Shown here in pieces: positions 60,320 through 64,000 of a stretch of DNA of 64,000 nt. The notes under the pieces were generated by a model. The model was given only the letters and a program-made list of their open reading frames with translations, did no database searches and was not told where the DNA came from. Within the stretch, counting starts at the first letter, position 1. The number at the start of each line of letters is the position of its first letter. The stretch is from an uncultured Oscillospiraceae bacterium (lineage in GTDB: Bacteria > Bacillota > Clostridia > Oscillospirales > Acutalibacteraceae), in assembly GCA_900555015.1 (NCBI GenBank), contig USJL01000002.1:62001-126000 (forward strand), read 5' to 3'. The position numbers were made by a program, and so were the translations under genes.

Positions 60320-60384
60320 GCGGCAGCTTCCATCTTAAATCTGTTAAGAGCTTCTTTAGCTTCAGGTACTGTGTTTTTAGCCAT
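60307..60384 (-). pseudogene. 5' piece of the split SASP gene (codons 1-26)
   Basis: From ATG 60384 (AGAGGTGTATTTGTA upstream): MAKNTVPEAKEALNRFKMEA, AAEVGV, then element B sequence (FLH-stop at 60295). An alpha/beta-type SASP N-terminus with the EAA-EVGV block that precedes the GPR protease site region. Joined to 47219 and 24183 it gives a complete 56-residue SASP. SASPs coat and protect spore DNA. Confidence 0.88.
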
Positions 60385-60539
60385 TACAAATACACCTCTT
60401 TTTCTTAATTTACTGGCAAAATCAAAAATTAATTTGCCTTGCAAAACGCAATTTACAAAATAAATTTTGACCTTGCAAATATAGTTTATGAAGCGTATTC
60501 GTTTTTACAAATGAAAAATTTTTACAATTATTTAATAGT

Positions 60540-60821
60540 TCACTTAATATTAAAATTTAATATAAAAATTAAATAAACGATATGTCTTTTTAAACAGAAT
60601 TTACCCTTTGCCATATTTACCGTGCGGATTTCTCCGGCAAAGTCGTAAATATCCTCAAAGAGGTACTTATGAATTGCATGCAATGTTGCAAATTTACCTG
60701 TTGGAAGAGTATCGAGTAAGCCTGTTTCAAAAAGCTCAACAGCCCTTTTCTTGCTGATGCGTTCCTCTTCACGGGCAAGGTCGGCAGAGCTTGTCAAACC
60801 TAATTTATTTCCAAGTGCCAT
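60540..60821 (-). pseudogene. Truncated Fic-family protein (N-terminal part)
   Basis: The first about 76 residues (SADLAREEERISKKRAVELF, AIHKYLFEDIYDFAGEIRTV, NMAKGKF) match the N-terminal helix region of Fic proteins. The HPFxxGNGR motif is missing: the sequence switches to unrelated residues (CLKRHIVYLIFILNF) and stops. GGAGGTGC precedes the ATG. Deletion remnant on the chromosomal side of the SASP site. Confidence 0.75.
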
Positions 60822-60883
60822 ATTGCACCTCCATTATAATTGCCATTAGCATTTCACACCGGACTTTAACCATACAGAAATAG

Positions 60884-62063
60884 CTATGCTATTGTAGAAA
60901 TATAAAGATTTTCTTTATCTACTAATAGTTGAACCGGCTTATTACATAGCTCATTTACGGTGTCAATATTTTCGATAAACGGTCTTATAGAATTACTTTG
61001 ATGTTCAATTAAGGAACTCATCTGTTTTCTCAACTTACCGGCATTTAATTCGTCTAATTTGTCGCCTGCCGCAATCAATGCTTCATCAGCTTGACCTTTA
61101 CTGATAACCGGAATTTTCTCTACAAACTTGCCAACAGATGTACTTGCTTTAGCAATGCCTTTCAGCATTGATGACTGCACAGATGTTGATGAATAACTTT
61201 CTATTTCATCATAACACTTCGTATATAATTCTCTGTAATTTAGAGAATATTTTTCCAATTTATCCGAAATTCCTGTTAAATAATTTGCGTCAAAGTTTCC
61301 TAAGAGCATTACTTCTAAGAATGATGAGAAACCAAGTAAGTATAAAGAAAGCTGATAATCCTTGAATTGGTCTTGAACTGCCTGTAATTGCTTATTAACT
61401 GTTTGGTCGCTATGAATGAAAGATTTCTTGTTAACCTTTGCAATTATTTGCTCACGGTAAAAAGCAATTTTCTTTTCTGCTTCTTGCCTTATGTCAAGAA
61501 CCTTTATATGGTTACTGTTCTTATACATTTCATTGTTCCAGTTGTATTTGTAATTATTAAACACATCAAACAGGAAATTCAAATTACCTTTCAAGTCTGC
61601 TTTCTCTTTTTGAACAAGAAAGTCCATCATTTCTTTCTGCATATCTTGAATAGTGTCGAGTTTTTTATCAATGTTTGCTAATGCTGCAGCCATAAATATC
61701 ATTGTCGGGTCGCAAGCAAGAGGTGTCATTTGTGCCTGACCGCCACCAACCATACCGGCAGAAGTCTGCAATGAACCAATAAATTTATTAGTACCTTTCA
61801 TTTGGAACATTGTTTTTCCGGCAGTATTTACATAATATATTCCGCTTCCTCCGGCTCCGTTTACAGCTGTTTGAATGGCTGTTGCAAGTGGCTGAAATGC
61901 TGTGCCATATGCGGTAAGCCTTGAAAGCGGCAATGGTGTATAGTTTGATACAACAACCACATTATTGCAACATAGGATATATTGAAGTGTTGTTCATCAT
62001 TTGCAATATTTCAGTATCTTTATTTTCTTGCATTTTATTATTTAGAGTAATTATATCACCCAT
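60884..62063 (-). pseudogene. Unknown coiled-coil protein, frameshifted near its N-terminus
   Basis: Starting at ATG 62063 (AAAGGTGA upstream) the frame reads MGDIITLNNKMQENKDTEIL to YPMLQ-stop near 61965; the continuation CNNVVVVSNYTPLPLSRLTA is in another frame and runs 358 codons to 60884. One extra base (or two missing) near 61970 explains the break. The body has Gly-rich segments (MVGGGQAQMTP), then long helices (IDKKLDTIQDMQKEMMDFLV and 260-340). Alpha-helical, coiled-coil-like; no family recognised. Next to the DUF3990 operon, same strand. Confidence 0.55.
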
Positions 62064-62124
62064 AATAGTCACCTTTTATATAATCTAAAAATTTTAACGG
62101 TCGATTGAGTAAACCTATTGTAAA

Positions 62125-62541
62125 TTACTGTTTCTGATTATGGATTTCTTTCAAGTCCTCGATAGCGAGAACAGGATCCATTGTGTGAAAAATCATATAG
62201 TTGCGTTTCATAGTCAGGGCAGGGGCTTGCTTATAAATTTTTGCACTGTCCTCACCGTTATAATAATGCCAATAACGGTAGATATATCCTATCTAGTACA
62301 GCATATCGGCAGAGAATATTTCTCCATTGCTTGTAAGCATTTCGCCTGCACCGGCGGCGACCTCTTCAAGCAAATATTCTTCTCCTGCCCATTGCATACG
62401 GTTGTAAGTCGAATCAAGTTCCTTTGCAACATCAGACATCATAAATGCCTTGATAAAAGCGACGCTGTCATATTTTTTCTCGGCAGATAATTCAAATAAT
62501 CTCCCTTGAATATCACAGAGTTTTAACTGAATTTCGTTCAT
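62125..62541 (-). pseudogene. Partner of the DUF3990 gene, with an in-frame TAG
   Basis: ATG 62541 overlaps the DUF3990 stop (ATGA). The frame reads MNEIQLKLCDIQGRLFELSA to FSADMLY, meets TAG at 62293-62295, then continues in frame IGYIYRYWHYYNGEDSAKIY, KQAPALTMKRNYMIFHTMDP to TAA at 62125. TGG to TAG (Trp in the expected YWIGYIYRYW block) is the simplest cause. Full length would be about 138 residues; such partners normally follow DUF3990 genes. The truncated 82-residue form may be inactive. Confidence 0.7.
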
Positions 62542-63410
62542 CGTTTTCCTCCGCTCTTAGCCCCGTCGAGTATTTCATCAAAGTACATACCTTCACGGCG
62601 ATAATTCTTGCAAATATCGTTGGCAAGAGAAATGCCTCTCGCACGGTTTTCTTCGGCTATTTCTTTTATAAACTGTCTTTCAAGGTAAGAAAGTTCAACC
62701 TCCGCTTCAATGCGAACGGCGTCACAACCTTTTTGTGAAATAATCACATACTGCTTGCCGAGTTGAAGGGCAGAAAGACTGTTAACAAGAGCCATATCGG
62801 TAACATTGCCGACAAAAAAGTTGTCGATAACGAAAAACATACGGTCGTTGGCGATATTGCCGATAACAAGGTCCTTGCCTTGTGTCATATCACGGTACTT
62901 ATTGTAAAAAGACGTACCGTTTATTTTTTCCATTTTCCCTCTGTGATATGCGACAAGCATTGCCCAATCAATATTTGCCGGCACTTCAATTTGTGCAAGA
63001 TTATCCGTACTTACGGAAACAATGTAGAACTTAGATTTCTCATAGTCGCAAATCAAAGTAAGTGCCTGACCGGGGTCGGTTCCCATATAGAAACCTTTGC
63101 CGAAATCACATTGCTTTCGGCTCTTTGGCTCAATAATACCGTCAATGCCGGATTTAGAACCGTGATAAAGAAGAACTCGGTTTGAGTCAAGTTTAATTGC
63201 TTTTGATTCATCTGCAATTTTTTTCAAAATCATATCATAAACAGGTACTTGCTTTTCCATGCATAAATCAAACATCTTTGACTGTGCCAATTTGTTGGGC
63301 AGGGTACGACCGTTTTCCCAACGGTTCACGGTTTGAAAGGTAACATTAAGTTGTTCTGCAAATAAAGTTTTACGATATGCACATTGTCGTATTGACTGCT
63401 CAAAGCCCAA
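62538..63410 (-). CDS. XRE HTH fused to DUF3990 (ADP-ribosyltransferase-like)
   Basis: 290 residues from a TTG start at 63410. HTH at about 5-50 (AEQLNVTFQTVNRWENGRTL), then DUF3990 at about 78-260: LLYHGSKSGIDGIIEPKSRK, CDFGKGFYMGTDPGQAL and YDMTQGKDLVIG-like parts, a fold related to ADP-ribosyltransferases. The HTH-toxin fusion suggests self-regulation. It is in an operon with overlapping small genes on both sides. No strong ribosome site precedes the TTG; the N-terminus overlaps the 63-residue ORF. Confidence 0.7.
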   Translation of the reverse strand: MGFEQSIRQCAYRKTLFAEQLNVTFQTVNRWENGRTLPNKLAQSKMFDLCMEKQVPVYDMILKKIADESKAIKLDSNRVLLYHGSKSGIDGIIEPKSRKQCDFGKGFYMGTDPGQALTLICDYEKSKFYIVSVSTDNLAQIEVPANIDWAMLVAYHRGKMEKINGTSFYNKYRDMTQGKDLVIGNIANDRMFFVIDNFFVGNVTDMALVNSLSALQLGKQYVIISQKGCDAVRIEAEVELSYLERQFIKEIAEENRARGISLANDICKNYRREGMYFDEILDGAKSGGKR

Positions 63411-63517
63411 AAACTGTCAGGCACACGGTTTACGGTGCATAGGATATATTCGTTCTCGTAAAACGGTCTGTCTTTTATGGTAGCGTTTTCAATTTCTTTC
63501 CACAGTTTTTTTGTCAA
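63326..63517 (-). CDS. Small ORF upstream of the DUF3990 gene
   Basis: 63 residues from a TTG start (CTGGAGGTAGA upstream): LWKEIENATIKDRPFYENEY, ILCTVNRVPDSFWALSSQ. It overlaps both neighbours. The last 30 residues share DNA with the HTH start, so one of the two frames may be a result of a frameshift. Family unknown; probably a component of the toxin operon. Confidence 0.45.
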   Translation of the reverse strand: MTKKLWKEIENATIKDRPFYENEYILCTVNRVPDSFWALSSQYDNVHIVKLYLQNNLMLPFKP

Positions 63518-63690
63518 TCTACCTCCAGGAGTTGTATCGTAATAGGCATATAACGTTCGTTTTTCTCATAGGCAAAATCAAAGGTTATATTTTCGATTTT
63601 AACATTGTGATAACTTGAATCTTCGGCGTTAATATAGTCTGATGATAAAAAAATAAGATTTTCACTTGTGGTACACTTTTTCGTACGCAT
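63514..63690 (-). CDS. Small hypothetical protein, first gene of the DUF3990 operon
   Basis: About 58 residues if started at ATG 63690 (MRTKKCTTSENLIFLSSDYI); an upstream ATG at 63741 would give 75. No clear ribosome site for either. Mixed beta-rich composition with a VKIENITFDFAYEKNERYMP stretch. It overlaps the next ORF by four bases. Confidence 0.45.
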   Translation of the reverse strand: MRTKKCTTSENLIFLSSDYINAEDSSYHNVKIENITFDFAYEKNERYMPITIQLLEVD

Positions 63691-63848
63691 GTATTTCAAT
63701 CTGTTAATTAATTTGATTTTGACATATGATACCAAAATCAATGATTAAAGTTAATGATATTGTTTTGTCAAATAGATATGCTTAAATTAAGAAACTTCTT
63801 TTACGTCAATGATAAAGCAGTTTGAAATTGACGGGGACGGGTAAGATA

Positions 63849-63884
63849 AAAAGCGTTGAAGAATTTAAACTTCAACGCTTTTGT
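63849..63884. terminator. Terminator between the PTP gene and the DUF3990 operon
   Basis: AAAAAGCGTTGAAG, loop AATTTAAA, CTTCAACGCTTTTG. Similar in stem sequence to the hairpins at 42300 and 44490. Confidence 0.8.
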
Positions 63885-63896
63885 TATGTGCTTATA

Positions 63897-64000
63897 TTAA
63901 ATTAATGTTTTCAGAAGTGCTTCGCAGCCTTTGTAAATATCGTTGTAACACTTTTCAAAATTTCGTGTATACCAAGGGTCGGATACATCGGCGGTGCTGC
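63897..64000 (-). CDS. Low-molecular-weight protein tyrosine phosphatase, C-terminal end
   Basis: The last 34 codons read TADVSDPWYTRNFEKCYNDI, YKGCEALLKTLI-stop. DPWYTRNFE...Y..I..GC..LL is the C-terminal signature of LMW-PTPs, with the general-acid Asp in DPWY. The gene continues beyond the right edge. Such phosphatases regulate tyrosine phosphorylation, for example in capsule synthesis. Confidence 0.85.
   Translation of the reverse strand, partial: STADVSDPWYTRNFEKCYNDIYKGCEALLKTLI

Noticed and set aside
6693-62295. Stop codon reassignment as an explanation for the in-frame stops
   Set aside because: TAA, TAG and TGA all end intact genes in this window (for example rlmH TAA, mglC TAA, ktrB TAG, VOC TGA), and the premature stops use all three codons.

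Overview
The window looks like chromosome of a low-GC, spore-forming Clostridia bacterium, probably a gut Oscillospirales/Ruminococcaceae relative. The evidence is strong AT bias, Shine-Dalgarno leaders, encoded tRNA CCA ends, an alpha/beta-type small acid-soluble spore protein (SASP) gene, KtrAB-type potassium uptake, Mgl-type sugar uptake, and large serine recombinase (LSR) elements. The species call is inference.

Left chromosomal part (1-24.17 kb): 5' part of nadB; a HAD phosphatase, a GPH sugar symporter and a metallophosphoesterase; an intact KtrB/KtrA potassium system followed by a second, decaying TrkA/TrkH pair; murA, a WalJ-like hydrolase and rlmH; asnB; tRNA-Thr and tRNA-Tyr with a duplicated tRNA-Tyr 3' end; an mglBAC galactoside importer; a divergent module with a TIR protein (probably frameshifted at an A9 run), an SPFH protein and a membrane protein opposite an XRE regulator; and a secreted, membrane-anchored protein.

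Main discovery: one SASP gene on the minus strand is cut into three pieces by two LSR elements. Codons 1-26 lie at 60307-60384, codons 27-52 at 47142-47219, and the last four codons plus stop at 24169-24183, followed by the gene's own terminator. The pieces join in frame into a 56-residue SASP. Element A (about 24184-47144, 23 kb) sits between the second and third pieces. Element B (47220-60306, 13.1 kb, flanked by a 13-bp direct repeat inside the SASP codons) sits between the first and second. Each element has its own LSR, with the recombinase 3' end close to its left junction. This resembles the sporulation-gene interruptions known from skin/sigK and SP-beta/spsM, but here in a SASP gene and with two separate elements.

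Element A is a defence island: Fic protein, Mrr-type endonuclease, Abi_C protein, type III restriction-modification (mod/res) with DUF6680-like and coiled-coil membrane companions, a Hachiman pair (hamA/hamB), a HEPN-domain protein, RhuM, an EF-hand protein, IS200/IS605 copies in several states of decay, and many gene fragments. Element B carries a SAM-I-like riboswitch in front of two small genes, an alpha-glucosidase with a GPH transporter, an XRE/membrane-protein cassette bounded by inverted repeats, a ferredoxin-like protein, and a 1003-residue SF1 helicase-nuclease behind palindromic operators. The two elements share backbone parts: LSR, a small gene with a hairpin over its start codon, an HTH_36-type protein, and VOC sequences.

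Right chromosomal part (60.4-64 kb): a truncated Fic gene, a frameshifted gene of unknown family, an operon with an HTH-DUF3990 (ADP-ribosyltransferase-like) protein whose partner has an in-frame TAG, and the 3' end of a low-molecular-weight protein tyrosine phosphatase gene. Several genes in the window are interrupted by single stops or frameshifts. Whether these are real decay or sequence error cannot be settled from the sequence alone.
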